A stretch of 64,000 nucleotides of DNA from Xiheibacterium sp038325765 (GTDB taxonomy: Bacteria; Myxococcota_A; Polyangia; Nannocystales; Nannocystaceae), in NCBI GenBank assembly GCA_038325765.1, contig JBBQJI010000001.1:206967-270966 (forward strand), in the 5' to 3' direction. A program made the position numbers and the translations under genes. Numbering within the stretch: position 1 is the stretch's first letter; every line of letters begins with the position of its first letter. Under the pieces are notes generated by a model. It had not been told where the DNA came from and did no database searches. It saw only the letters and a program-made list of their open reading frames with translations. This document shows, one piece after another, positions 30,008-39,072 of this stretch.

Positions 30008-30187
30008 ATGCACAGCTCACGCACGATCTCACTGGTTCCTCTCGTCCTCGTTCTTGCACCGGCGTGCACGGATCCAGCCTCTCCCGGGATGCCTGACGTT
30101 CAAGTCACCGTGAGCGCGGGCGGTGCGGCAGGGACAGGGAGCGGAGGCGAAGACTCCACGCTGACGGCGCTGACGGCGCTGACGTGA
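30008..30187 (+). CDS. Lipoprotein N-terminal fragment, probably frameshifted from the next frame
   Basis: 59 residues: a signal peptide (RTISLVPLVLVLAPAC, lipobox APAC) and a Gly/Ala/Ser linker that stops after TALTALT. The stop falls within a small tandem repeat (9-nt unit ACGGCGCTG, twice). The next frame, which begins with GTGA overlap, has no signal peptide of its own but looks like a mature extracellular domain. The simplest reading is one lipoprotein gene broken by a single frameshift between about 30140 and 30187, either real or a sequencing error. Confidence 0.5.
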   Translation: MHSSRTISLVPLVLVLAPACTDPASPGMPDVQVTVSAGGAAGTGSGGEDSTLTALTALT

Positions 30188-31332
30188 CTGGCGGGGAGCC
30201 GTCTTTGGTCGAAGGACGGTGCCTGTTCGTGGATGCTGACGCGGAGGCAAACAACCTGTTCGGCTACCGCTACCAGTGCAGTGGGCGCCTGGAGGCGACG
30301 ATCGAGTTCAACGGCGGGTCCGAGTCGATCATCGTCGACTACGGGCCTTCGACCGAAGGCGACACCTACGCAGAGCCCAAGGTGATGGCGTGCTGCCCGC
30401 CGATCGGCGTCGATTGGCCCTGCGAAGAACCACATATCCAGGCTTGCGTGGTGGACGCGCTCGCGCAGGGGTGCAAGAGCCTCGCAACGCGACTCGAAGA
30501 GTACGGCGACGACCTCGGGCCCGCTGGGGAAGAGGCTGCCAACAAGGCCGCCGACTACATCGCGACGCACCAGCAAGACTGCTTCGACGCCTTCGCGGTG
30601 AACACCGGGATCACGGGGACGAAGCCCGCGTGCGACGCCGCCAACAACAACGACCCGCACTTCCCGGATCTCGCGATCGGTGCCTGGTGGTCGTTCGACC
30701 CGCCGGGCCTTCTGGACGACGTCAAGATCACGGTCACGAACGCGGAGTCATTCGACGTGTTCCCGTGGACGAGCGACCCGGAGTATCCCGGCGACGAGTG
30801 CCGTTCGTCGGAAGACAACGATCACGTCGTGCTGAGCGAGGTGCCCCTTGGCCTCGGACCCGACGATTTCACGACGCTCTTTCACGGCCAAGTCGAAGTT
30901 CGAGGACGCACGCTGATCGAGACCGCACTCCTCGCGTCGACGCGAACCGGCTGCTCCGGGGACTGCTCGCGGCTCGCGATCGTCGGGCCAGCCGGGGCCA
31001 AGCGGCTGAGCTATCTTCTCGCCCGCGGCGACGCTCCGACGAGCGTCGGCGGTGTCGATGTCGACGCATTTCGTGCCGAGCTCGTGGGTGAGGAGCCCGC
31101 GAACAACCTCGGCAGTCGGGGATATGAGATTGCCCCCGACTCCGCGGTCTTCGCGATTTCGGGCCGCGCCCTCGGGAACTCCGCGCTCGTTGGCGTGACG
31201 AACTACACACCGATCCGCTTTCGTCCGGGGCATCTCGCGGGGTCATGGGACATCGACCCGATCCAGCTGAGGTACACCGACGCGCGGGGAAACGTGTACG
31301 ACTTCTTCCTCGGGGCATCGCGGTGGCAGTAG
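30184..31332 (+). CDS. Hypothetical exported protein, domain part of a split lipoprotein gene
   Basis: 382 residues from GTG 30184, no signal peptide in frame. Cys-rich first third (GRCLFVDADAEANNLFGYRYQC, VMACCPPIGVDWPC, ACVVDALAQGCKSL), then a beta-rich region. In this frame the sequence just before GTG reads DGADGAD, compatible with a linker. No known family. Its stop overlaps the start of the metalloprotease-like gene by 10 nt. Base composition is a little lower in GC than the adjoining isc genes. Confidence 0.65.
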   Translation: MTGGEPSLVEGRCLFVDADAEANNLFGYRYQCSGRLEATIEFNGGSESIIVDYGPSTEGDTYAEPKVMACCPPIGVDWPCEEPHIQACVVDALAQGCKSLATRLEEYGDDLGPAGEEAANKAADYIATHQQDCFDAFAVNTGITGTKPACDAANNNDPHFPDLAIGAWWSFDPPGLLDDVKITVTNAESFDVFPWTSDPEYPGDECRSSEDNDHVVLSEVPLGLGPDDFTTLFHGQVEVRGRTLIETALLASTRTGCSGDCSRLAIVGPAGAKRLSYLLARGDAPTSVGGVDVDAFRAELVGEEPANNLGSRGYEIAPDSAVFAISGRALGNSALVGVTNYTPIRFRPGHLAGSWDIDPIQLRYTDARGNVYDFFLGASRWQ

Positions 31333-32447
31333 CGCGGCATCGTCGACGGCGCGAACCCGCGCTTGTCGGGCTGGGTCTGGCCTGGGCGCTGTCGGCGTGT
31401 CAGCCGCGGGATGGCGAAGTCGACCTCCCGCCGGTGGTGTGGGAGGGCGAGCATCTCGCGTTCGGGGTCTCCGACCAAGCCGGGGACTATTGTGCCGGAA
31501 CGCCAGCGTACCTCGATGGCTACGTGGCGGGTCTTGTCGAGATCCTCGACCGCCCCCCACTCGCCGAGAAGGTCCGTTACTCCTTCCTCGCGCGTGACGA
31601 GGTCCCCGATTGGGAGAGCGGCGTCGTGGGGCTTTCAACCGATCAAGGAGTCCTCAGCGGCTTTGCCGTGCATGAGCACGAACTCGCCCACGCGGTGCTT
31701 CGTCCGAACGGGTTCACCCAACCCTTGCTCGACGAGGGACTCGCGGAGTACCTCGATGGCGATGGCGATTCCACCTTCGACAACGCTTTCCCGCTCGAGG
31801 AGGCGCTCGCGGCCGTCGAGCACGCTCGCCTCCCAGGCGAGTACTACGGCGTCGCAGGCAGCTTCATCGCGTACCTCGACACGAGTTTTGGCCGAGATGT
31901 GGTCCTCGAACTCGAGGCTCGACTGGGACGGTGGAGCTCCACGAACGACTTTGCGGCCGCGTTCGCGGACGCGTCCGGCGTTCCCTTCAGCGCCGCGGTC
32001 ACCGGGTTCGAGTCCCTCGACCGGTGCCCGCACACCACCTTTCGCGAACCGAGCGCAGCCTGCTTCGGCGCCGCCACGCTCGCGTGGTGCGATGGAGGCG
32101 AGCCGGCCTCGCATCGCATCGATCTCGTGTGCGGATCCCCGGATGTCATCGGCGTCCGCGACGACGAAATCTGGACATACCGTGTCGTGAACATTCCGGC
32201 TCCGGGACGGTACGGGATCTACATCCGGTTCGTGGAGGAGCCCATCAAGGGCTACCTCGAACTCAAGCAGTGCGCGGGGGGCTGCGAATCGTTTCGAGAG
32301 AGGATCATCATCCCGACCGGCATCGGCGTCCAGCCGGCGCGATGGTTCGACATCGAAGAACCAGGCGACTACATCTTGAAGCTTGCAGTCGAACAACCCG
32401 ACGAGGTCACGGTCGAGTTCGAGCTGCTCGGGGTCGAGTGCCAGTAG
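31323..32447 (+). CDS. HELAH zinc-metalloprotease-like lipoprotein
   Basis: 374 residues from GTG 31323. Basic n-region, hydrophobic core and lipobox LSAC (Cys26). The protein has a gluzincin-like active site: H119-E120-L-A-H123 in FAVHEHELAHAVL and, 15 residues on, DEGLAEYL with Glu138 as candidate third zinc ligand; this resembles M1/MA-clan basic peptidases. After the catalytic domain (to about 230) follow a Cys-rich stretch and a beta-sandwich-like C-terminal domain (about 270-374) that may bind a surface or substrate. Likely anchored outside the membrane. It overlaps the preceding gene, so they are probably co-expressed. Confidence 0.75.
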   Translation: MAVARHRRRREPALVGLGLAWALSACQPRDGEVDLPPVVWEGEHLAFGVSDQAGDYCAGTPAYLDGYVAGLVEILDRPPLAEKVRYSFLARDEVPDWESGVVGLSTDQGVLSGFAVHEHELAHAVLRPNGFTQPLLDEGLAEYLDGDGDSTFDNAFPLEEALAAVEHARLPGEYYGVAGSFIAYLDTSFGRDVVLELEARLGRWSSTNDFAAAFADASGVPFSAAVTGFESLDRCPHTTFREPSAACFGAATLAWCDGGEPASHRIDLVCGSPDVIGVRDDEIWTYRVVNIPAPGRYGIYIRFVEEPIKGYLELKQCAGGCESFRERIIIPTGIGVQPARWFDIEEPGDYILKLAVEQPDEVTVEFELLGVECQ

Positions 32448-32502
32448 TCTTGCCGGTCGCGAGGCGTGCGGCACGAGTCGAACACGTGCGTTCGGCGTGC
32501 CG

Positions 32503-34770
32503 TCACTCGTCGAACGCGACCAGCCACAGCGTCGCCTTGCCCGCCGTCGGGTGTCTCGACTGCTTCGCGACCTCTCGCAGGATGCCGTGCACCCACGGCA
32601 GGCTCGCCTCGACGCGGGCCTCGGCAGTGGGATCGCTCGCGGCGCGCTCGACGAGCGCTTCGAGTTCGCGCCGCATGGCGGGTGCGAGCCAGGTGGCGAG
32701 CCTGTCGAGGGTGACCACCTCGCCCGCCGCGACGACGATCTCGAGGCCGTCGACGCCGACGAGTGTCGTCGTCGCCTCGATGTGCAGCATGTCGAGCCTG
32801 CGCAGGTCGATGACGGCGCCGGCGCGATGGCGTTGGCGTCGAGCGTCGCGCACGAGCGTGGTGTCCGCGGTGTCGCCGGTGACCACGAGGCGCGCCGCGA
32901 CGCGATCCCAGGGAATCGGGGCGCGGGCATCGAACGCGGCCTTCGCCTTGGCCGCGAGCTCCATGGGGACGGTCGCGGACGGCGTCCAGCCCGAGGGCGG
33001 CGCGGCCTTGGAGCGCCACGCGGTGTACTCGACCGGCGCCGTCGCGGCCTGACCCTGCACGAGCGCGTCGGCCACACGCAGGTGCAGGTGGAGCCGCGCG
33101 TACAGCAGGGCGCGCGCGTGGGGTGCCGCGTCGCTCGGCAGCCCCCGCGCGCGTCGCCAGACGAACGCGGCGAAGGGGGTGCTGTAGCCGGGGACCGCTT
33201 CTGCCGCGTCGAGCAGGCCGGTGAGCTCCGCGAACGTCTCGGGCGCGCCGCCGATTCGCGCGCGTGCGTAGGCGGCGATGACCTCGCCCAGATCGGTGTT
33301 CGGCTCGGACAGCGTCGTCGCTGCGTCGGCGACGGCGTGCCAGGTGGCGTCGCCGGCATCGGCCTCGCGCAGCCGATCGAGCAGCGAACGCCACCCCGAA
33401 TCGAGTTCGAGCAACCAATGGCGCTCCGTCGACGCAAGCAGAGGCGCCGGGAACTCGTCCACGAAGCCCGCGAGCGCCGTGTCGGCGGCCGGCGGGGGCT
33501 CGCCGCGGTCGACGGCGTGCTCCTCCTGGATCGGCTGCTGCTTCGCGGTGCGGACGCAGCCGTCGAGGAACGCGAGCGCGAGCGCTGCGAGCCGCACCGC
33601 ACTCGCGGCGCCTGGCGACGCGACACGACCACGACCGTCGGACGCAGGGCGCATGCGCGTCGCGATGCGTCGGGTGAGTCGCGCGAGCGGCAGCGGCGGA
33701 GCGTTCGCGCTCGCACCGAACGCGAACGCGACTGCGAACGCGTCACGGCGGATCTCGACGCCGTTGCGCGTCTGCAGCCAGCACTCGCGCGGATCGAGGG
33801 TCGGATCGTCGCCGGGCCGGCGGAACCGACCGAAGCCCTGCGCCCAGATGTCGCCGAGCCGCCGCTCGCGGATGTTGCCCTCGCGCTCGCGCGGGTCGGT
33901 CGTGGTGCACGGCATCACGTCGCCGTTGCTCGCGATGACGAACGAGATCCGACCCGCGCCGCAGGCGAAGGGTTGATCGCGCAGGTAGACGTCGTCGGCG
34001 CCGGCGCTGCCCCACTCGTTGCACAGCTCGACGTGGAACGTCGTCCGGCGCCGCCGCGCGAGCTCGACGACCCGGCGGAGCTGCGGCGCGGTCGGCAGCA
34101 GCGCCAGGTGCTCGGCACCGCGACCCTCGGGCGCGAACAGGTGCAGACCCCAGGTGTGGGCGCCGGACTCGACGACGATCGGATACAGCGCGGCGAGGTG
34201 ATCCGCGTTGTCACGGGTGACGGTCGTGCCGACGACGATCTCCGGACAGCCCAGCTCCCGGAGCATGCGGATCGCTCGCAAGGCCGCGGCGTAGCTCCCG
34301 GCGCGCCCGCGGAAGCGATCGTGCGCCACTTCGTCGCCGTCGAGACTGATCGCGGCGAGACTGGGTGGGTGCCGGGCGAACACCTCGCGCAGCCGCTCGA
34401 CGTGCGCGCCGTGGGTGTGGATCGCGTAGGGCAGGCCCTTGCCGATCGCATGGTCGATGAGCTCGGGCATGTCGCGGCGCAGCGACATCTCGCCGCCAGC
34501 GAACACGAGCGTGGGCGTGCCGAGCCGCGCGAGCTCGTCGATGATCCCCGTGCGCGCCTCCTCGGTCGTCAGCTCGTCGGGCGCGCGCCGGCCCGCCGCC
34601 GAGTAGCAGTGCGGGCAGTGCAGGTCGCACGCGGACGTGGCGATCCACTGCACCGCGACGGGCGGACGTGCGAGCGCGCAGGCGTGGAAGAGCGCGGTCT
34701 CGGTCTGCCACAGCGTCGTGGCCGTGCCCACGTGAACGGGACGCTCGGTGAACCGCTGCAAGATGCCCAC
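32503..34770 (-). CDS. Radical SAM protein with long C-terminal extension
   Basis: 755 residues from GTG 34770. Residues 37-250 are a radical SAM domain with the cluster motif C48-x3-C52-x2-C55 (SACDLHCPHCYS) and FAGGEMSLRRD. Residues 290-350 look like a shortened SPASM/twitch region: FACGAGRISFVIASNGDVMPC, cut here, then DIWAQGFGRF and a late Cys. About 400 further residues follow, beginning with a lipoprotein-signal-like stretch (LAALALAFLDGC) and ending in helical sequence with no family I recognise. Radical SAM/SPASM enzymes modify peptides or proteins. No small precursor gene is evident next to it. Confidence 0.75.
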   Translation of the reverse strand: MGILQRFTERPVHVGTATTLWQTETALFHACALARPPVAVQWIATSACDLHCPHCYSAAGRRAPDELTTEEARTGIIDELARLGTPTLVFAGGEMSLRRDMPELIDHAIGKGLPYAIHTHGAHVERLREVFARHPPSLAAISLDGDEVAHDRFRGRAGSYAAALRAIRMLRELGCPEIVVGTTVTRDNADHLAALYPIVVESGAHTWGLHLFAPEGRGAEHLALLPTAPQLRRVVELARRRRTTFHVELCNEWGSAGADDVYLRDQPFACGAGRISFVIASNGDVMPCTTTDPREREGNIRERRLGDIWAQGFGRFRRPGDDPTLDPRECWLQTRNGVEIRRDAFAVAFAFGASANAPPLPLARLTRRIATRMRPASDGRGRVASPGAASAVRLAALALAFLDGCVRTAKQQPIQEEHAVDRGEPPPAADTALAGFVDEFPAPLLASTERHWLLELDSGWRSLLDRLREADAGDATWHAVADAATTLSEPNTDLGEVIAAYARARIGGAPETFAELTGLLDAAEAVPGYSTPFAAFVWRRARGLPSDAAPHARALLYARLHLHLRVADALVQGQAATAPVEYTAWRSKAAPPSGWTPSATVPMELAAKAKAAFDARAPIPWDRVAARLVVTGDTADTTLVRDARRQRHRAGAVIDLRRLDMLHIEATTTLVGVDGLEIVVAAGEVVTLDRLATWLAPAMRRELEALVERAASDPTAEARVEASLPWVHGILREVAKQSRHPTAGKATLWLVAFDE

Positions 34771-34822
34771 GGGTGGATGGTAGCAGCCGCCCGGGGAAGC
34801 CGCGGCGTGGGGGCTGGAGAAA

Positions 34823-36613
34823 TCACGGCAGCCAGCGGCTCGGATCGAGCCAACGACTCGTGCCGAGCGCGGGCCGCTTCGACCCCCGAGCGGCGCGGAA
34901 GAACGCATCGACCATCAGCAGGTTCGCGACCGCGGGATACGCCGTCGAGATGCCGCCGATGCCCGCGCGCGCGACGTAGGCATGGGCGCGGTCCGAGTCG
35001 CGGTACTGCCCGCGCAGAAAACCGTAGGTCTGCGCCGCCGAGCCGGTCTCCTCGACGTCGAGTCGCGCCGTGTAGGCGGCCTGTCCCTCGGCCGTCTTCG
35101 CGTCGCCGAAGGCACGCACCGCGAGGTGGAGCGTGCCGCTGGTCCCGTCCTCTTCCACGTGCGACCACACCGACACCGTCGAGACAGCCGACATCAGCGA
35201 CAATAGGGCCGCGGAGCGCTCGCGATCGTGCAGGAGCATGGCGCTGCCCACGGCCTCGACGAGGTTCATGCGCACGTCGGGCGCGTGCAGGCCGTCGAAC
35301 TCGAGGTGCAGCGCGAACGACGATCGCCCGCCACCGAGCGACGCGGCCATCGGAGCCGGCAGCGCGCCGAGCAGCTCCGGGGGCACGGGCGCGAGCGGCT
35401 GTCTGAACAGCCCGTGCACCGCCGAGTCGCCGAGGCCGAGGGTCGCGACGAGCCAGCGATCGGACGCGAGGACCATCGCGCGGGGCTGCACCTCGAACTC
35501 CTCGAGCTGCGCGCGCTGGGCGTCGGTGAGCTCGAACTCCGCGATCGCGACCTCGTCGGTGCCGTCGTTGGTGTCGAAGGGCTCGGTACGCACGCCTGTC
35601 CCCGGCCACATCGCCTGGAGCGCTCGGGTGAGCTCCGGCGCGCGCTTCACCAGGCGCCGCAGCAGCGCGGGATTCTTCGCGCCGCCGATGAGCACCAGGC
35701 CCAGCGGACCGCCGGGGCTCGCGAGCAACCACTCGCCCGAAGTCGCGAGGATCGCGTCGACGACGAGCTCCGTGTCGGGCAGCTGCTCGGCGACGCGCTC
35801 GATCGTCGCCCGCGGATCATCGTTCAAGCACAGCAGCGAACTGCCGGGGACGAGCTCGGACATCGTCGTCGGCACCCGTGGCACGCCGAGATCGCCCTCG
35901 GACAAGCCGAAGACGACGTGCAGCAGCGCGTCGTCGGCCGTCGCCAGCAGCGGGACGCCGGCGAACTCTCCGAGCGCGCTGGCATCGCGCACCGCGTCGG
36001 CGCCGAGCGACGTCGCGAGCGCGTCGCGCAGCTGCGCACCAGTCCCGACGGCGCGGTAGGCCGCCCGCGCGGCGGCATCCGCCGCGCACACCTGGAACCC
36101 CGGCCGGTCCGCGAGCGGCCCGCACTCCAGCGGCAGCTCGGTGCCGGTCATCGCGCGAACCAGCGCAGGGAGACTCTGCGGGCCGTCCGCGGCCGCGACG
36201 ACGACGCGGTGCCCTGCGATCTGGGCGAGCACCACGCCGCGTTCGAGGTGCACGCCGCTGCCGGCCAGGTTCGTGTGGATCTTCGGCAGCGCGGCGAGCA
36301 CCTCGCCGACGGGGCCCGGCTCGCCGCCGCGTACGAGCAGCGCCCACGGTTCGCGCAGCCCTCGGCTCGCCCACTCCAGGCCATCGAGCAGCGCGAACGG
36401 GTCGCGGATCGCCAGCCACGGCTCCGCGTTCGCGGGTACCAGCTCGAGGACCTCGGCGGCCGATCGCGGAGGCGCGGGCGGAACGAACGGCGTCGCGGCC
36501 TTGGGCGCGGCCTCGGCCGGTGGCGCGGCCGGTGTCGGCCCCGCGGGCGCATTGCGATCGCCGCACGCGAGCGCGAGACACAGGCCGAGCGGTGCCGCTA
36601 CGCGCCGTTTCAT
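34823..36613 (-). CDS. Large lipoprotein, paralog of the 21929-24262 protein
   Basis: 596 residues, signal peptide with lipobox LALAC (Cys17) and a Pro/Ala-rich linker. The globular part starts with AAEVLELVPANAEPWLAIRDP, comparable to the DHLLSLVPDQQAEFVLVRDAS of the other protein, and keeps the pattern HRVVVAAADGPQSLPALVRAM and the Cys pair ECGPLADRPGFQVC. It lacks the Pro-Lys-Pro tail. Both may belong to one myxobacterial family of envelope proteins; function unknown. It is upstream of the radical SAM gene on the same strand, 52 nt apart. Confidence 0.8.
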   Translation of the reverse strand: MKRRVAAPLGLCLALACGDRNAPAGPTPAAPPAEAAPKAATPFVPPAPPRSAAEVLELVPANAEPWLAIRDPFALLDGLEWASRGLREPWALLVRGGEPGPVGEVLAALPKIHTNLAGSGVHLERGVVLAQIAGHRVVVAAADGPQSLPALVRAMTGTELPLECGPLADRPGFQVCAADAAARAAYRAVGTGAQLRDALATSLGADAVRDASALGEFAGVPLLATADDALLHVVFGLSEGDLGVPRVPTTMSELVPGSSLLCLNDDPRATIERVAEQLPDTELVVDAILATSGEWLLASPGGPLGLVLIGGAKNPALLRRLVKRAPELTRALQAMWPGTGVRTEPFDTNDGTDEVAIAEFELTDAQRAQLEEFEVQPRAMVLASDRWLVATLGLGDSAVHGLFRQPLAPVPPELLGALPAPMAASLGGGRSSFALHLEFDGLHAPDVRMNLVEAVGSAMLLHDRERSAALLSLMSAVSTVSVWSHVEEDGTSGTLHLAVRAFGDAKTAEGQAAYTARLDVEETGSAAQTYGFLRGQYRDSDRAHAYVARAGIGGISTAYPAVANLLMVDAFFRAARGSKRPALGTSRWLDPSRWLP

Positions 36614-36647
36614 CCGCGGATGCTAGCACCCGCGGAGCGGAGCATGT

Positions 36648-36830
36648 TCAGAACAGTCCGCCGAGCCCGTTGCCGATCTGATTGCCGACGTTCACGATGC
36701 CGTTGCCGGCCGCGTTCAGTCGGTTGGTGGCGTCGCGCACGACGCCGCGGGCGAAGTCCGTGGCCGCCTGGACGCTCTTCTCTCGAGGTTGCCGCGCCGC
36801 GGCTCGGCACGAGGTCCCATGCGGGGTCAC
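36648..36830 (-). CDS. Possible small protein, 60 residues
   Basis: GTG start at 36830 overlaps the stop of the enoyl-CoA hydratase gene (GTGA). The peptide has a basic N-terminal half and a C-terminal half ATDFARGVVRDATNRL then NGIVNVGNQIGNGLGGLF, an amphipathic, Gly/Asn-rich sequence that looks too ordered to be a chance frame. No export signal or known family. It may be a real short protein or the relic of a longer gene. Confidence 0.4.
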   Translation of the reverse strand: MTPHGTSCRAAARQPREKSVQAATDFARGVVRDATNRLNAAGNGIVNVGNQIGNGLGGLF

Positions 36831-37618
36831 GTCCCGGTGAAGTTCGGCGGCCGCTTCTCCAGATACGCCGCCAACCCCTCGGTCGCATCCTCCCCCTCGA
36901 ACAGCCGCTGCTGCAGCTCCCGCTCGAGCGCGAGGCCCTCGGACAGCCCCACCTCGGCGCCGCTCTGGCACGCGCGCTTGATGAAGCCCACCGCGCGCGA
37001 CGGTGCCTTGGGTGGCACGAACTCCGCGACCCACTGCAGCACGTGCTCGTGGAAGCTCGCATGGTCGGCGTCGTCCCACACGTGGCTGATGATGCCCATG
37101 CGCTCGGCGGTCTCGTAGTCGAACGTCGCGCCAGTCGCCATCAGCTCGATCGCGCGGGCCTTGCCGACGGCGCGGACGAGGCGCTGGGTGCCGCCGGTGC
37201 CGGGCAGCACGCCGAGCTTGACCTCGGGCAGGCCGCACTTGCCCGAGCCCTTGCGGGCGACGCGGAGGTCGGCCGCCATCGCGATCTCGAGGCCGCCGCC
37301 GACGCAGTGGCCGTCGATCGCGGCGACGACGAGCTTGGGGGTCTGCTCGAGCCGCTGCAGGGTCTCGTTGGCGTGCAGGCAGAAGTTGTACTTGAAGTAG
37401 GGATCGGCGCCGCGGAGCATCGCGATGTCGGCCCCGGCGCAGAAGAACTTCTCGCCGGCGCCGCGCAGCACGATGGCGTGGATGGCGGGATCGAAGCGCG
37501 CGCGCACGATCGCGGCGTCGAGCTCGGTCATCATCTCGTGGGAGTAGCAGTTCGCCGGCGGGCTGCCCAGCGTGATGCGGCCGATGCCACACAAGGACTC
37601 GAATTCGACGAGCGACAT
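36827..37618 (-). CDS. Enoyl-CoA hydratase/isomerase family protein
   Basis: 263 residues of the crotonase fold. The oxyanion-hole motifs are EKFFCAGADIAML and AIDGHCVGGGLEIAMAADLRVA, and the catalytic-region GLPEVKLGVLPGTGGTQRL carries the Glu expected for hydratases. The enzyme probably hydrates trans-2-enoyl-CoA in fatty-acid beta-oxidation, though crotonases are functionally diverse. ATG 37618 is chosen; a start at 37633 would add five residues. It diverges from the thioesterase gene with only 28 nt between start codons. Confidence 0.9.
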   Translation of the reverse strand: MSLVEFESLCGIGRITLGSPPANCYSHEMMTELDAAIVRARFDPAIHAIVLRGAGEKFFCAGADIAMLRGADPYFKYNFCLHANETLQRLEQTPKLVVAAIDGHCVGGGLEIAMAADLRVARKGSGKCGLPEVKLGVLPGTGGTQRLVRAVGKARAIELMATGATFDYETAERMGIISHVWDDADHASFHEHVLQWVAEFVPPKAPSRAVGFIKRACQSGAEVGLSEGLALERELQQRLFEGEDATEGLAAYLEKRPPNFTGT

Positions 37619-37646
37619 GGGCGGAGCATACACTGGGCACGCAGCG

Positions 37647-38114
37647 ATGGCCGGACCCGACGAAAGCCCACACGGGGGCGTGCACGTGATGCCGGTCGCG
37701 ATCGGCTGGGGTCAGTGCGATCCCGCCGGCATCGTGTACTTCCCGCGGTTCTTCGAGCTGTTCCACGCCGCGATGGAGACGTGGTTCGGCGAGCGGCTCG
37801 GCATGCCGTATGACCAGGTCATCGGTGCGCGCAAGATCGGGTTCCCCGCCGTGCACACCGAGGCGGATTTCCGTAGGCCCACGGGCTTCGGCGAGCGCGT
37901 CGCCGTCGAGCTGCGGGTCGCCCGGATCGGCCGCAGCTCGATCGAGTTCGTGTACGTCATCCGCGGCCTGGCTGACGCGACCGACGTGCGTGCGGTGGGG
38001 CGGACGGTGTGTGCGGTGATGGACCTCGACCCAAGCAGCCCGATCTTCCGCCGTTCGCTCGAGATCCCCGCCGATCTGCGTGCGGCCATCGAGGCGTTCG
38101 GCGTGGCCGGCTGA
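37647..38114 (+). CDS. 4-hydroxybenzoyl-CoA-type hotdog thioesterase
   Basis: 155 residues, single hotdog domain. The signature GWGQCDPAGIVYFPRFFELFHAAMETWF (quoted in two parts: GWGQCDPAGIVYF and FFELFHAAMETWF) has the catalytic Asp of the YbgC/4HBT family. It hydrolyses acyl-CoA thioesters; substrate unknown. Its position next to an enoyl-CoA hydratase suggests acyl-CoA metabolism. ATG 37647. The 154 nt after its stop hold no recognisable feature. Confidence 0.85.
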   Translation: MAGPDESPHGGVHVMPVAIGWGQCDPAGIVYFPRFFELFHAAMETWFGERLGMPYDQVIGARKIGFPAVHTEADFRRPTGFGERVAVELRVARIGRSSIEFVYVIRGLADATDVRAVGRTVCAVMDLDPSSPIFRRSLEIPADLRAAIEAFGVAG

Positions 38115-38268
38115 CGGGGCTGCGGCGCCGCGACGCCGCGGGAGGTCTCAGCAGGGGTCAGGCTGCGTCCACGAACTAGACGATCGCGAGACACGTCTAC
38201 GGCCACGCTCACGGGCCGCTGCGCGCAGTCTACGGCGCCAACTGATTGGCTTGCTCGCGGACTCCGCC

Positions 38269-39015
38269 TCAGCCTGAGTTGACGTCGCAGTCCCAAATGC
38301 CAGCAACGTCATCGCCCCGCCGAAACATCCAACGCAGAATGTCTACCAAGTTATCTCTCTCCCCTCGTGACTCCCAGGCTTCCCATGCATCTCCTCGAGT
38401 GTCCAGCGTTTGAAGGATGAACATGACCTCAGATTGATCCCCGCATGAGACCTGCAACGGTCGGACAGAGAGCGCGTCGAGTTGCTCAGGGCCAACTCCG
38501 AATGCCCGGCGCAGCGGCGCACACGCCTTGACCCGCTGGTCCAACTGCTCGGCGAATAGCTCCGGATCTCGATCATCCCCGCGCAGCGCCGCGACGCATG
38601 GATACTCGGTACATTCGACGGATTCGAGCATCGGATCGAGGCCGCAGTCCTCCAATGCAGATACCAAAATGTCTGCATACGCTTCCGGCTCTTCGCTTTC
38701 GGGGCCATGTTCGGGCCAGGACTTGCGAACGGCGGTCCGCTCTCCGGTGCATTGAGCAAGTCGTGCTTCACAGGCGAGTGCGGCCAAGCGCTCCGCTTCG
38801 CACTGGCGCTCCGTTGCGTTTGAAGTTCGCTCCCGGACACACACGAATTCGCGCAGCCTCGCGTCCCGCGAATCTGAAGGGGCCTCCGTTGCGAGCCGCG
38901 GAGGTGGCGACGAGGAAACGCCGGATACAGAGTCAGTGAAAACCCACGCAGCGAGACCCACGACGAGGCCGCCGCACAAGCTGCCCCAGACGAACGCGGA
39001 GAACTGGGCTGACAT
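38269..39015 (-). CDS. Hypothetical membrane-anchored protein
   Basis: 248 residues with an N-terminal membrane anchor (FVWGSLCGGLVVGLAAWVF, about 8-26), a polar linker, a Cys-containing helical part (VCVRERTSNATERQCEAERLAALACEARLAQC, shown as CEAERLAALACEARL) and a C-terminal domain with four or five more cysteines. No known family. This gene and the next have clearly lower GC and different codon use than their neighbours, which points to recent acquisition or relaxed selection. Confidence 0.7.
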   Translation of the reverse strand: MSAQFSAFVWGSLCGGLVVGLAAWVFTDSVSGVSSSPPPRLATEAPSDSRDARLREFVCVRERTSNATERQCEAERLAALACEARLAQCTGERTAVRKSWPEHGPESEEPEAYADILVSALEDCGLDPMLESVECTEYPCVAALRGDDRDPELFAEQLDQRVKACAPLRRAFGVGPEQLDALSVRPLQVSCGDQSEVMFILQTLDTRGDAWEAWESRGERDNLVDILRWMFRRGDDVAGIWDCDVNSG

Positions 39016-39072
39016 GATGCGGGCCCGAGGGCACAGAGGTCCGACCGCTGCCGGACCTCTGGCTGAGTCAGT

